Shown: positions 44,286-53,713 of the stretch, piece after piece
Layout: the number at the start of each line of letters is the position of its first letter
Numbering within the stretch: the stretch's first letter is position 1
Translations under genes and position numbers: made by a program
From: Desulfosediminicola ganghwensis
Lineage (GTDB): Bacteria; Desulfobacterota; Desulfobulbia; Desulfobulbales; Desulfocapsaceae
Assembly: GCF_005116675.2 (NCBI RefSeq)
Contig: NZ_CP050699.1
Coordinates: 2,379,001 to 2,443,000, forward strand
Length of the DNA: 64,000 bases
Direction: 5' to 3'
Notes under the pieces: generated by a model
Told to the model about the DNA's origin: nothing
Seen by the model: the letters and a program-made list of their open reading frames with translations, nothing else
Database searches by the model: none

Positions 44286-45846
44286 ATGCCTTGTATCCCA
44301 TCAATTGGTTATGAAACAGTGCGGCGTGGTTTGATGTGAAAAGGGTCGGATCATTCTGTAATATCCGTAGCAGCTTTGGGTCCCGCCTGAATTCATTGTC
44401 GAGGAACCTGCGTATCTCTTTACGGGCCCAACCTCTCGGGTGTTTGAAATCGCTGTAGATTGAAAGATCGCCCTCATAAAATTTCTGAATGTCCAGATCT
44501 TTAAGCTGGGGACTGCCAAGGGGAAGGTTAAATATTGCCAGATTGAGAAAGGTAATCTCTTTATGGAACTCGCTGGTAAATGCCATGGTCTGCCGCGCTT
44601 CGGCCAGCGACTCACCAGGAGTGCCGAACAATAGGTATACATAGGTCATGATTCCAGCCTGGTGCAGGGCGGGAAGCACTTTGCGCACCAGTTGCAGATC
44701 AATCCCCTTTTCCATTTCATTAAGTACATCCTGACTGCCCGATTCAAGACCAAGTTTCAACATTAAGCAGCCGGAGGCCCTTAATCTCCTGCAAAAGTCA
44801 ACGTCTGCAAGTTGTTTTGTGAAGCGTACGAAACCGTACCACGGAACAGGCGTCCCGTTACGGTCTGTCGGCGGTGTATCTGCCAGACCCTTCAGGACCG
44901 CAGGGCTGACTGCGTTGTCCAGAAAATGAATCAGGCTCGGTGAGGTTTGCTCAGAGAGTTGTTGTACTTCCTGCAGCACGGTTGCACAGGTAACGGGGTG
45001 ATACGGATTTTGCTCGCTGGTTTCAGGACAGAACAGACATTTCCTCCAGAAACAGCCGGTAGAAGTTGCATAGGGCAGTACAAATCCCGGAGATAGATAA
45101 CGGTAATCTAAAAAATCACTGTAATCAGGGCAAAATCTTGCGTGTTGCGAGTTGAGGCCGAGCAATTCCGGTAGCAGATTTTCACCCGGTCCCGCTACCA
45201 TATTATCTACTAAACCACTAAAAAGGTTCTGCCCATTTTGATTGTGTGGGCTTTGCAGCCAGGTGGTGACGAGTCCGCCGCCCAGAATAATCCGTATGCC
45301 CGGGTAGTGCTCCCGTAGATAACCGATGATGGCAAAACTACAGAGTGCCTGGCTGAGAAAGTTCAGTGAGATTCCGACACTCTCTATTGAATGTTGTTCA
45401 ATGAGCGAGGCGAGCCTTTTAGAGAAAAACGGGTAGTAGAGGTTTTTGCGATAATCTGCTGCAGCCTGAATAAGCTCTTCACTCTTTAAAGGAGAAAGAT
45501 TCTTTTCACCGTAATTGGCCAGACTGACATTTGCCCCGCATGCTTTGCCGGCGTTATCGATCAACTTGTTTATGTCGGTAACGGCTCTGGCATATTTGGA
45601 AAGATTGTCGTAGGTGGCCGGGTTGTTGAGCGCCTCAAGATTGCGTTGGCGGTTTTTTGCTGCCCGTTTGCTCCATGTGTCTGTGGCGGGATGGGCTTGT
45701 TCCAGAAGATAGTGCACTCCCTCTATGTTAAGGTCACATAGAGTGCAGTTGCACCCCCTCGCCCTGAGAGCGGATGCGAGCAGAGGTAATCCTGCAGGAG
45801 GTTCAGAAGGCTTGGCCTGGGGAGGGTGCAGAAGGAGTATGTTCAT
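44284..45846 (-). CDS. B12-binding-domain radical SAM protein
   Basis: A 520-residue protein. The N-terminal part (about 1-240) looks like a cobalamin-binding-type Rossmann region (ILLLHPPQAKPSEPPAGLPLLASAL... IILGGGLVTTW), though no DxHxxG motif is evident. The radical SAM core has cysteines 265, 270 and 273 in TSTGCFWRKCLFCPE. This is the C-x4-C-x2-C variant rather than CxxxCxxC. KLGLESGSQDVLNEMEKGI and YVYLLFGTPGESLAEARQTM follow, as in the B12-type radical SAM group of methyl- and ring-forming enzymes. Substrate unknown; it is a single gene with no obvious partner. Confidence 0.87.
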   Translation of the reverse strand: MNILLLHPPQAKPSEPPAGLPLLASALRARGCNCTLCDLNIEGVHYLLEQAHPATDTWSKRAAKNRQRNLEALNNPATYDNLSKYARAVTDINKLIDNAGKACGANVSLANYGEKNLSPLKSEELIQAAADYRKNLYYPFFSKRLASLIEQHSIESVGISLNFLSQALCSFAIIGYLREHYPGIRIILGGGLVTTWLQSPHNQNGQNLFSGLVDNMVAGPGENLLPELLGLNSQHARFCPDYSDFLDYRYLSPGFVLPYATSTGCFWRKCLFCPETSEQNPYHPVTCATVLQEVQQLSEQTSPSLIHFLDNAVSPAVLKGLADTPPTDRNGTPVPWYGFVRFTKQLADVDFCRRLRASGCLMLKLGLESGSQDVLNEMEKGIDLQLVRKVLPALHQAGIMTYVYLLFGTPGESLAEARQTMAFTSEFHKEITFLNLAIFNLPLGSPQLKDLDIQKFYEGDLSIYSDFKHPRGWARKEIRRFLDNEFRRDPKLLRILQNDPTLFTSNHAALFHNQLMGYKA

Positions 45847-46161
45847 TGATAATGATCAGCTGATAAAAATTATCCTCATGCGAGGCGGTTGAGCGTGAGC
45901 CTGATAACGTAACCATTTTTCATGTTATGCAACAGTGATCCGACAGGAGTGGTGGATTGGTAGCGGTTGATATAGGTATCACGGCAGTTGCATATCGGCA
46001 AGAAAATAGCTCAATCCTGTTATTACAAAAAAACAAATGTTGTGAAATCATGCAGCAATTGACATTGGGAATCGATGAGCAGTATGTTTTTGCTAGGCTT
46101 TTGTGGGCGGGAATGTCAATGTTGAGACGGGGGAGAGCAGGAACAGGAGCAGGAGTGGTAA
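45847..46161. other. Gene-free stretch before the kinase remnant
   Basis: About 315 bases. Short frames exist on both strands, but none has a ribosome site or family resemblance. The repetitive AGGAGCAGGAG near 46140-46155 may be debris from the lost N-terminus of the adjacent pseudogene. Confidence 0.35.
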
Positions 46162-46930
46162 AAGCTGATAGAAGTCTTTGCTGCCAGAATGGCCCATGAC
46201 CTGAATAATATAATTTCGGCAATTATCGACTATACGGATCTGAGCCTCACCTCGGAAAATCTGCCTCAAAATAACAAAAGCAATCTCCTGCAACTGCAGA
46301 AAGTATCCAGGTCCGCCTGCTATTTCATTAACAATATCGGCTTAATCAGTAGCAGAGGAATAGCAGCCCGCTGTATGTGTATGGATCCTCTTATCAGTGC
46401 GTCCCTCGAAACAATTCAAAAGAATTTCCCACCCAATATCGACATGGTAATCTCGGCACCGGAGAGGCTGGATAAGGTCAATATCGAGCCGACCCTCCTC
46501 GATCTGCTATTGGTGCAACTCTGTAAAAATGCGGTACAGGCGATTGAGAATAGTAATGGGGTTTTGCATGTAAAATATGAAAGAAAGACAGCAGGCAGTG
46601 GACCAGCCCTGAAAGTAATTGGTTCGTAGCAGACATATATGCAACTGAGTATTGCAGATACGAGGTAGGCATTCCGGCGGAGGTATTGCTCTATATTTAT
46701 GCACCCTACATCACAACGAGGCGCCATGGAGAGGGCAAGGGGTTCGGTCTTTCCATCGTAAAAGGTAGTGTTATTGGCTGTGTGTGGGGAGGGATTTAGT
46801 GGACAGCCAGCCAGGCAAAGGGAGTTGTTTCAGTCTCTGCTTTCCCTGTTACCAGTTCAAGGTAAAGCTGTTATCGGTGTCGTTATGCTGGGCTGCCTGG
46901 AACTGGTATTGCGTTGTTCTGCAAAAGTAA
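46162..46930 (+). pseudogene. Frameshifted histidine kinase remnant (HisKA plus HATPase)
   Basis: Three pieces in successive frames rebuild a kinase core. Piece one (46162-46629) has LIEVFAARMAHDLNNIISAI, the H-box of AHDxNN-type hybrid kinases, and the N-box LLVQLCKNAVQAIEN. Piece two (about 46629-46799) has YIYAPYITTRRHGEGKGF followed by GLSIVKG, the G2 box. Piece three (about 46790-46930) continues VDSQPGKGSCFSLCFP, the usual end of the ATPase domain. Two frameshifts are needed, and an in-frame stop precedes piece one, so the sensor part is also missing. It is a decayed gene unless sequencing error is responsible. Confidence 0.82.
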
Positions 46931-47200
46931 TGTGCCATCTCATCATATTCCCGACGCTCTTGCTCCCCGGTAATTTGTGCTTATACTACAACTGGTTCCA
47001 GCAGCTTATGTGTTTGGTTATACCAAGACCCGAAAAGCACTTTCGCAGGCAGTCTGCAACCCTTGTAAACTTCGATTTTGCATGACAAGTCGTCCACCTC
47101 CTGATAAGTTCCCCTGCAGGATGTGCCGCGGGTTTTACTGGATCTGGCGAAGCCCGCTGAAACGAATTTAAACATAAACTGAAAAAAACAAATTAAAAAT

Positions 47201-48157
47201 ATGGTTAATTTTCACAAGAGATTTGTTCCGGTTCTCCTGGTGCTTTTTGGATGTTTCATCCTGGGAGGAGGACTGATGGTCGACACGGCTGAGGCCAGGT
47301 CGAAAATTGGTGGTAAATCGTTCCGTTCTGCGCCGAAATCAGCCCCGGTTCAGCAGAGAACACCTGCACAGAATACCCAAGGTCAGCAGAGCGGTTCATT
47401 TGGCAAAGGTCTTGCCGGTGGTCTGCTTGGTGGTGCGCTTGGCGGTATGTTGTTTGGATCTATGTTCGGTATGGGTGGCAGTGGTATGGGTATCCTGCCG
47501 ATGCTGCTTCTGGCGGGTGGCGGATATTTTCTCTACCGCAGGTTCAAGAGTTCGCAGCAGGCTGGAGGCGCTGGATATCAGCAACAGGGCGGAGGCGGTT
47601 TGGGAGGCTTCCCCGGCAGCGGTCAGCAGGGCGGAGCCTTTGGTCAGACCGGAGGCGCTGGGGGGATGACGGACATACCACCGCCACCGCCAGGATCACC
47701 GATGGCGGTGGAAGCGGGACTTGATGAGATTCGTCAGAGCGATCGCAATTTTGATGCTGCGCATTTTAAAGAAGTTGCCTCTGATGTGTTCTTTCAGGTT
47801 CAGGCTGGCTGGATGCGTCGGGATGTTGCCTCGTACCGTCATCTGCTTGGAGAGCAACTGGCGGGCGAGTATGAGCAGCATTTTGAGGAAATGAAGGGTA
47901 ACGGAATTATTAACAAGCTCGAATCCATTGCTATTCGCAAGATTGAGATTGTTGACGCAGGTTGTACCGGTACCGAAGATTTTATTACCGTTCTGTTCAC
48001 AGCAAACCTGCTTGATTATAAAGTTGATGAGAAGACAGGCGATGTGGTTGAAGGCAGCAATAGCCAACCTGTCAAATTTGCTGAAGAGTGGACTTGGGCC
48101 CGGCCAATCAATACCGAGGATTGGAAGCTTGAAGGCATAAAAATAGCGGATGAGTAG
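47201..48157 (+). CDS. Tim44-like domain protein, membrane-anchored
   Basis: A 318-residue protein. A signal-anchor (VPVLLVLFGCFILGGGLMV) is followed by a low-complexity Gln/Pro stretch and a Gly-rich glycine-zipper segment (GKGLAGGLLGGALGGMLFG). A second membrane segment (about 100-112) is followed by a Gly/Gln linker, and residues about 165-315 form a Tim44/MBA1-like domain (FDAAHFKEVASDVFFQVQAGWMRRD... LLGEQLAGEYEQHFEEMKGNG). Bacterial members are secreted or membrane proteins of unknown role. No strong ribosome site precedes the ATG. pdxH follows 53 bases later. Confidence 0.82.
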   Translation: MVNFHKRFVPVLLVLFGCFILGGGLMVDTAEARSKIGGKSFRSAPKSAPVQQRTPAQNTQGQQSGSFGKGLAGGLLGGALGGMLFGSMFGMGGSGMGILPMLLLAGGGYFLYRRFKSSQQAGGAGYQQQGGGGLGGFPGSGQQGGAFGQTGGAGGMTDIPPPPPGSPMAVEAGLDEIRQSDRNFDAAHFKEVASDVFFQVQAGWMRRDVASYRHLLGEQLAGEYEQHFEEMKGNGIINKLESIAIRKIEIVDAGCTGTEDFITVLFTANLLDYKVDEKTGDVVEGSNSQPVKFAEEWTWARPINTEDWKLEGIKIADE

Positions 48158-48210
48158 CATAAACCGGCACCACAAGCCGGTAGCTTTTCCCAGTATTTGA
48201 GGAATATTAC

Positions 48211-48855
48211 GTGGATTTAAGTCAGTTTCGCAGGGAGTATTTGAAAGGTGGTTTGAGCCGCTCTGATCTGGAACGCGATCCCCAGAAGCAGTTCAGCCTC
48301 TGGTTTGAGCAGGCGCGTAAGACCAGTGTTGCAGATCCAACGGCAATGATTCTGGCCACTGTAGGACCAAACGGCCAGCCAAGTCAGCGTACGGTATTGC
48401 TGAAGTATTACGATGACCAGGGTTATGTGTTCTTCACTAATTTTGAGAGCCGTAAAGCCCGCGAGATTGCGCAGAATCAGAAAGTGAGTCTTCTTTTTGT
48501 CTGGCTCGAGCTTGAGCGTCAGGTGCAGATCAACGGTATAGCAGAGCGTATCTCTACCGCAGAATCGGCAAAGTATTTTATGACCAGGCCCAAAGAGAGC
48601 CAGATCGCTGCCTGGGTTTCCAGCCAGAGTCATAAGCTCTCTTCCAGACAGATCCTTTTGCAGAAGTTCCAGGAGATGAAACATAAGATAGGCGAAGGCA
48701 AGGTGCCCTTGCCATCATTCTGGGGAGGTTATAGGGTAAAGCCTGAAGAAATTGAGTTCTGGCAGGGTCGCAAGAGCCGCCTCCATGATCGATTTCTTTA
48801 TACCCATTCCAGTGAGTCTGAGTCAGGCTGGAAGCTCGAAAGACTTCAGCCCTGA
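48211..48855 (+). CDS. pdxH: Pyridoxamine 5'-phosphate oxidase
   Basis: A 214-residue FMN enzyme that makes pyridoxal 5'-phosphate from the pyridoxine or pyridoxamine phosphate. Family stretches in order: [96 protein letters not shown] and a C-terminal LERLQP. Length matches E. coli PdxH (218). The GTG start at 48211 follows TTGAGGAA. It uses molecular oxygen in the classical reaction, which is notable beside an otherwise anaerobic gene set. A terminator follows. Confidence 0.95.
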   Translation: MDLSQFRREYLKGGLSRSDLERDPQKQFSLWFEQARKTSVADPTAMILATVGPNGQPSQRTVLLKYYDDQGYVFFTNFESRKAREIAQNQKVSLLFVWLELERQVQINGIAERISTAESAKYFMTRPKESQIAAWVSSQSHKLSSRQILLQKFQEMKHKIGEGKVPLPSFWGGYRVKPEEIEFWQGRKSRLHDRFLYTHSSESESGWKLERLQP

Positions 48856-48882
48856 TCCGCGCGTAAGTATATTTTCGCAAAA

Positions 48883-48915
48883 AGAGCCATCCTGATTTGG
48901 GGTGGCTCTTTTTTT
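48883..48915 (+). terminator. Terminator after pdxH
   Basis: A 10-bp stem (48883-48892 with 48900-48909, one wobble) with a U-tract of eight T residues from 48908. It is extended by A/T pairs on both sides. Confidence 0.85.
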
Positions 48916-49036
48916 GTATAGGCTTTTTGTCACGAGGGAAGGAATACGTTGAAAGTGAATGGGGGACAGGATACCTCACCCTTCGTCTTCCGCCTCGTAA
49001 ACTGCCTTTTTCCGCCGTTTTTATTGCCGGGTAAGT

Positions 49037-49369
49037 ATGATAAAAAATTATCAATATAAAATTCCATTTCAACTAGCTGAAAGTCTGGATATTATTTTAG
49101 ACTGTGTGAAGGAAGTTCCACAGTGGAATCTCGTAATTTTAGAGGAGCAAGCCGGTGTTGTGGAATGGAAACAGAAGGTATGGCCAAGGCTGGGAGTAAC
49201 TAAAATCAGGGCGTATCTCAGAGAGCCAAGACCCCGGGACACTTTGGTTACTCTATATATCAATCGGCCATTCATGTTGGCTGATCCATTTAAAACCTGC
49301 GATAGAACGTTTGAGACACTGGAAGCAAAGCTCAACGACAAAATCAATACGCTGAAAGAATGCCGATAA
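49037..49369 (+). CDS. Hypothetical protein, 110 residues
   Basis: A small soluble protein with mixed helix and strand character (FQLAESLDIILDCVKEVPQWNLVILEEQAGVVEW... DTLVTLYINRPFMLADPFKTC). No signal peptide or known motif. GGGTAAGT before ATG 49037 is a weak ribosome site. It sits alone between pdxH and the LysE exporter gene. Real coding is likely from composition, but function is unknown. Confidence 0.5.
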   Translation: MIKNYQYKIPFQLAESLDIILDCVKEVPQWNLVILEEQAGVVEWKQKVWPRLGVTKIRAYLREPRPRDTLVTLYINRPFMLADPFKTCDRTFETLEAKLNDKINTLKECR

Positions 49370-49490
49370 CCGGCCCATTAGGCCATCTGTGAAATGATCA
49401 AGTCAACTCAAGGGTAGATTGGCAGTCTCCTTTTTAATAATAACTGAACGAGCCAAGCAAGGACCAAACTGATTTAACGGAGGAGATGTA

Positions 49491-50117
49491 ATGGAACTGT
49501 GGATAACATTCGCCCTGGCCAGTACCTTGATCCTGGTAATTCCGGGACCAACCATAATCCTGGTGATTACTCAATCTGTATCCTGTGGCAGGAGATCGGT
49601 GGTGCCCTTGGTGATAGGAGTGTTGTTGGGCGACTTCACGGCAATGACCATGTCTCTGTTGGGCTTAGGGGCTATTATGACCACTTCAGCTGCAGTTTTC
49701 ACCTTCTTTAAATGGGTTGGCGCTCTCTATCTCTTTTATCTCGGTTTCAAGATGTTGAAGTCAAAACCAGCGGAATATGATGATGAAAAAACTTATGGCG
49801 AGAACCTGGAGACATCACATTCGCTTTTTAGAAGTTCGTTTATCGTCACAGCCTTGAATCCTAAAAGTATTGCCTTTTTTGTTGCGTTCCTCCCTCAGTT
49901 TATCAGTCCTGATAAGCCCATCGTGGCGCAATCGTTTGTTTTGGGAAGCACCTTTCTCATACTGGCAACAATAAATGCGGCGATTTATGCAATATTTGCC
50001 AGTCAGCTCAAAGAAAAGATCAGAAGAGAGTCAGTGCAGAGATGGTTTAATCGTTGCGGCGGCAGTGCCCTGATTGGGGCTGGTGTTATTACAGCCAGTA
50101 TGAAGCAGTCCACTTAG
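49491..50117 (+). CDS. LysE/RhtB-family amino acid exporter
   Basis: A 208-residue membrane protein with about six segments. The N-terminal IPGPTIILVITQSVSCGRRS and GVLLGDFTAMTMSLLGLGAI stretches are the LysE/RhtB signature, followed by GALYLFYLGFKMLKSKP and LNPKSIAFFVAFLPQFI. It should export an amino acid such as homoserine, threonine or leucine; the substrate is unresolved. GGAGGAG precedes the ATG (49491) with good spacing. Confidence 0.9.
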   Translation: MELWITFALASTLILVIPGPTIILVITQSVSCGRRSVVPLVIGVLLGDFTAMTMSLLGLGAIMTTSAAVFTFFKWVGALYLFYLGFKMLKSKPAEYDDEKTYGENLETSHSLFRSSFIVTALNPKSIAFFVAFLPQFISPDKPIVAQSFVLGSTFLILATINAAIYAIFASQLKEKIRRESVQRWFNRCGGSALIGAGVITASMKQST

Positions 50118-50376
50118 CCCTCATATTTCATGAAAATCAACCGTCAGACTCCAGTGAGTGTTATAACCCTCAAGTCTCCCGGTCGGCAGACTGTCTCAAC
50201 ATGATAAATATTTGGGGTAGAGCGCTCGATGTCTGTTATGTAGCTGTTCTGTGATTTCAATTTCAGAACGATGAAACCAGACCTGTTTACAAAATTGAGC
50301 TTTGTTGCGCCTGGATGGCGGAACTCAGGATTGGTGTTGACGTTCACTGCACGAACCCGCAATCAAGATAAATACA

Positions 50377-50796
50377 ATGGAATGTATGCATACCTGGATT
50401 AAAGAATTACTCACCAGCCTGGATGACCTGGTTGATGAAAAAACAAAACAAAAGGTTCTGGAAAGGTGCGGGGAGAAATGCCCCTTCAGTCACATGCCTG
50501 ATGAGCAACTCATGGACCTGCGAAAAAAGGCAGCTGATGAGCAGGAATTTCTGAACCAATTAAGTGATCAATGGCGTTTAACAAAAGAGGATGGGCAATA
50601 CTACGTGGTGTTTGATCAATGTTACTGTCCTCTGGTAAATAAAGACATCAAGGAGGCTTCACAAACAATGTGCTACTGCACATTGGGCAATCTGAAGCGC
50701 AAATTTTCCATCAGTCTCGGCCGAACGATTGAAGTTGAAATGAGAAAAACGGTCCTGGCAGGAGACGATGAGTGTAGATTTAGAGTTTTGATATAA
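50377..50796 (+). CDS. Cysteine-rich small protein (V4R-like fold possible)
   Basis: A 139-residue soluble protein. Conserved-looking cysteine clusters are CGEKC (about 31-35), DQCYCPLV (about 86-93), MCYCTLGNLKRKF (about 104-116) and GDDECRFRVLI at the C-terminus. The last two resemble the end of 4-vinyl reductase-like (V4R) and related thiazoline-hydrolase-like proteins (C-x-G...GxxxC-x-F). Cysteines may bind zinc or a cluster. No good ribosome site; ATG 50386 is an alternative start. The gap 50118-50376 before it shows nothing. Confidence 0.6.
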   Translation: MECMHTWIKELLTSLDDLVDEKTKQKVLERCGEKCPFSHMPDEQLMDLRKKAADEQEFLNQLSDQWRLTKEDGQYYVVFDQCYCPLVNKDIKEASQTMCYCTLGNLKRKFSISLGRTIEVEMRKTVLAGDDECRFRVLI

Positions 50797-51134
50797 AGCC
50801 CATCAACGGCCATGGCCGAAAGTGTGCATTGAGCAAAATTTCTATTGGTGCAGTAGCAGTTGTACATTATGGCGCATAGCATTCTACCCGAATACATATA
50901 TCCTGAATAACTTCAGGAAGATCTTGGCACCCTTCCGGATTGGTGTTGTTGCGGCGCCCACATCCAGCCAGGTTATGCTGCAGATAACCACCTCCCAAAA
51001 CACTTGAAGATTGGATGCAGATCTGGCAGGATGCTGCTCCGAATTGGAACAGGTCTGGCATATTCATATCCGGAAGAGGTGACTGCCAGATCAGGAAAGA
51101 TCAACGTCTAATAAATGAAATTTACACAAACACA

Positions 51135-51464
51135 ATGACATATGTCTACCTTGCATTGGCGATAACCTTCGAGGTTATTGCCACAAGTGCCTTAAAAGCA
51201 TCAGAAGAATTTACCAGAGTAATCCCCAGTATAATAGTCGTTGTCGGTTATGGATTGGCGTTCTATCTGTTGAGTTTGGTTTTGAGAACCATGCCTGTCG
51301 GAGTAGCTTATGCGCTGTGGTGTGGTCTTGGTGTGGTGTTGGTATCCCTGGTGAGTATGGTTGTTTATAAGCAATCACTCGATATGCCTGCGGTTATCGG
51401 TATGGCTGTAATTGTTCTCGGGGTAGTTATCATCAATGTTTTTTCTAAAACAGTGAGTCATTAA
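51135..51464 (+). CDS. SMR-family multidrug/guanidinium-type exporter
   Basis: A 109-residue, four-helix membrane protein. The N-terminus TYVYLALAITFEVIATSALKASEEFT carries the essential membrane Glu (residue 13, equivalent to EmrE Glu14). PVGVAYALWCGLGVVLVSLVSM and MAVIVLGVVIINVFSK complete the EmrE pattern. It exports cations in exchange for protons as a dimer. ATG 51135 is used because the longer frame adds 40 unrelated residues; no strong ribosome site is present. The gap 50797-51134 holds nothing else recognised. Confidence 0.9.
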   Translation: MTYVYLALAITFEVIATSALKASEEFTRVIPSIIVVVGYGLAFYLLSLVLRTMPVGVAYALWCGLGVVLVSLVSMVVYKQSLDMPAVIGMAVIVLGVVIINVFSKTVSH

Positions 51465-52013
51465 GTAAAATAGCTCAATATCTCAATATACCTCGCCCAA
51501 ACAGCTGCCATCTTCCGCTTGATATCCTACCAGTTTTTGCTCGGCTTCAGGGGGAATCAGATCTGGATTGAGCTTTTCAACTCTTACCCGACTTCCTGAC
51601 TGGTAACCGGCAGTGTTTGGAAAAATGCTCAGTCTGGAGCACGTGAAATTCATAGGCAGAATAATATTACCTGAAGAAGACCCTGGATTTTGACACATAG
51701 TGTCCGGTAACAGAATCGTGTCATGGCACACCCCACCATCTGGTCGCTTCGATGAAGTGAAGCACCTCCCTCTTGAATGAACCATCCGAATAAAATAGAA
51801 ACACGGCCAATCTTCTCTTTCAGCCCGGCTGGCCACCACGTGGCACATTGTTTGCAACTGATATACCGAGGATCATGTTGGGTACGAGGATTGGAATGTA
51901 AAGGTTTTGATTTGATCGGTCAGCCTGATGCGAGCCTTGTCCGTTGGGGTGAGAACTGGTTGAGAGTTTTTTTTTCACATTTTCATTTTTAATGAAAAGA
52001 GAGGATGTGATTT
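51465..52013. other. Non-coding or decayed stretch
   Basis: About 550 bases. A 124-residue minus-strand frame (51483-51857) has no family resemblance or ribosome site. AGTGTCCGGTAA (51699-51710) repeats a word at 29028-29039. GAGAGGATG (52000-52008) serves the next gene. Confidence 0.35.
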
Positions 52014-52826
52014 GTGCGAAGTGGTACCCAAAGAGCAGTGGGCATAACGGAAAGGGCCAAGGTTTTTGGTGCTGATTTAGCGGGGATTGTAAGTCTCGAA
52101 GATTTGATCCATTCCCCTGCCTATCTGCTGGCCCCTAAGCTGGGATTTTTCGCTAACAGGAACAAAGATAAAGAAAGGGAAATACGGCGAGATTTGCCCT
52201 GCTGGCTGGTTGAAGCAAAGTCCGCAATTGTAATAGCTGTCCGGCACCCCGAGTATGAACCTCAGCTGGATTGGTGGAGTTCCCAAAACGGTTCAGTGGG
52301 AAATACCGAAGGAAACGTGATTCTGATGAGGATCATGGCAAAGTTGGCAGACTGGCTGGAAATCGAGCAGGGGATTCGATGCTTCAAAGTCCCATACAAT
52401 GTCGAACGGGGTGGAGTTTTCATGAAAGATACCGCAGTACTTGGCGGGCTCGGCTGCATTGGCAAAAACAACCTTCTGCTAACACCTGAATTTGGTCCCA
52501 GAGTGCGACTGCGGGCAATGTTGTTGTCTGTAGACTTGCCCTCAACAGGTACGATGAACTTTGTCCCGTGCGAAAAGTGTGAAGAACTTTGCCGTAAAGC
52601 GTGTCCGCAAAAAGCATTTGCCAAACAGGTGTATTCTCCGGATGAGTTTGGTATTAAAACCCTGCCAGGTCAAAGCGGTATGTATAACCGGGTACGCTGC
52701 AATAACGAAATGGTGAGGAATGAGTCTGAAGCTGAAATCGTTACCAGTGAGGACGACACTGGAAGAAGGGAACTCGTGAAATATTGTCGGCTATGTGAAT
52801 TGGTTTGTCCTGTAGGTACTCAATAG
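52014..52826 (+). CDS. 4Fe-4S protein related to epoxyqueuosine reductase/reductive dehalogenase family
   Basis: A 270-residue protein. The body has SAIVIAVRHPEY, then KDTAVLGGLGCIGKNNLLLTPEFGPRVRLRAML, the QueG-like corrinoid-enzyme stretch (AGLGxxGKN). Two iron-sulfur motifs follow, CEKCEELCRKACP (about 186-198) and CRLCELVCPVG near the end. It is shorter than QueG (about 380) and lacks its HEAT repeats, so it is more like the small QueG-related ferredoxin proteins found in anaerobes. The start is GTG 52014 with AGAGAGG upstream. It is isolated; role unknown. Confidence 0.82.
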   Translation: MRSGTQRAVGITERAKVFGADLAGIVSLEDLIHSPAYLLAPKLGFFANRNKDKEREIRRDLPCWLVEAKSAIVIAVRHPEYEPQLDWWSSQNGSVGNTEGNVILMRIMAKLADWLEIEQGIRCFKVPYNVERGGVFMKDTAVLGGLGCIGKNNLLLTPEFGPRVRLRAMLLSVDLPSTGTMNFVPCEKCEELCRKACPQKAFAKQVYSPDEFGIKTLPGQSGMYNRVRCNNEMVRNESEAEIVTSEDDTGRRELVKYCRLCELVCPVGTQ

Positions 52827-53713
52827 GGCAGCATCTTATGAGCGGATGGTTGCCTGTAGCACATCGTGCAGTTTTACGCGTAACCCGCGATGTGACCGGT
52901 TATGGGGAATGGTTCAATACTCATTGTGGTGATAATTGCGGCACAGGTTGGTAAAAGATCTGTCTATGCTGATATTGTCTCCATCGCGTTTTTTTTCTGG
53001 AATTTGAGCTGAAACTGTTTGTAGTTGATCTGCTACCCGGCATCTCGGCCAGTACAGTCGCTGCAATTCTCACGTGTATATCCTGCTCTCTGGTTTAAAC
53101 CGCGGCAGCCATAACGGCCCATCGAATATTGGTGAGAGAGATCGATTCAGTGGCTGGCAAAGCGGTATAATTCTCTCCGATGAAGAGATGAAGGCGAAAA
53201 AGGCGAATGAGAGGGACGTTCCCTTAATTGCTGATGTGTTTTCGCTGCTCCTCTAATCAAGTATTGACGGACGGTGTTAATGCTCAGCCTGCTGTACCGG
53301 TATTGGCCAGTGCCGGTTCATCCCTGGTCCGGAAATGTCATGTGTTTGCCGTGCTCCCGGCTAAAAAATAGTTTTCTACTGTTAACTCCCTATGACACCG
53401 AACTTTTGAGGGAAATTGTTCTGCTGTCATCGGAAATTATCCCTACAACAAGGATCAGTTTTCTTCTGTCCTTTACGAAGTGGAGAAATTTGGTATTTTG
53501 CTTCCAAAACAAATATGAAACCTCTGTTTCATAATTGCATGAAACAAGCTTTTTGAGTTGGAGTGTATGATACTTGACGAACACAACCTGTCGCGCTTCT
53601 GATGCTTTTGTTCGTTCCTTCAAAATTTGCTGAACCTATTCTGTGTGTCAATGTTACAGGGCTGACCTGCGGGGAATAACTTTTTTAAACATAGAAGTTG
53701 TAATAGATACCTC
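52827..53713. other. Long gene-poor region before the sigma-54 activator gene
   Basis: About 890 bases. Only short frames without ribosome sites or recognisable families (for example 53074-53256 and 53274-53534). A stretch ELKLFVVDLLPGISASTVAAILTC around 53007-53080 looks protein-like and may be a remnant. No terminator, tRNA or repeat was seen. The activator promoter presumably lies at the right end. Confidence 0.35.

Noticed and set aside
45957-46199. 80-residue frame before the kinase remnant
   Set aside because: Composition not protein-like beyond chance and it does not continue the kinase frame.
51483-51857. 124-residue minus-strand frame
   Set aside because: No ribosome site, odd composition and no recognisable motif; it lies in an apparently decayed stretch.
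53074-53534. Two short frames (60 and 86 residues) before the activator gene
   Set aside because: No Shine-Dalgarno, no conserved pattern; treated as debris.
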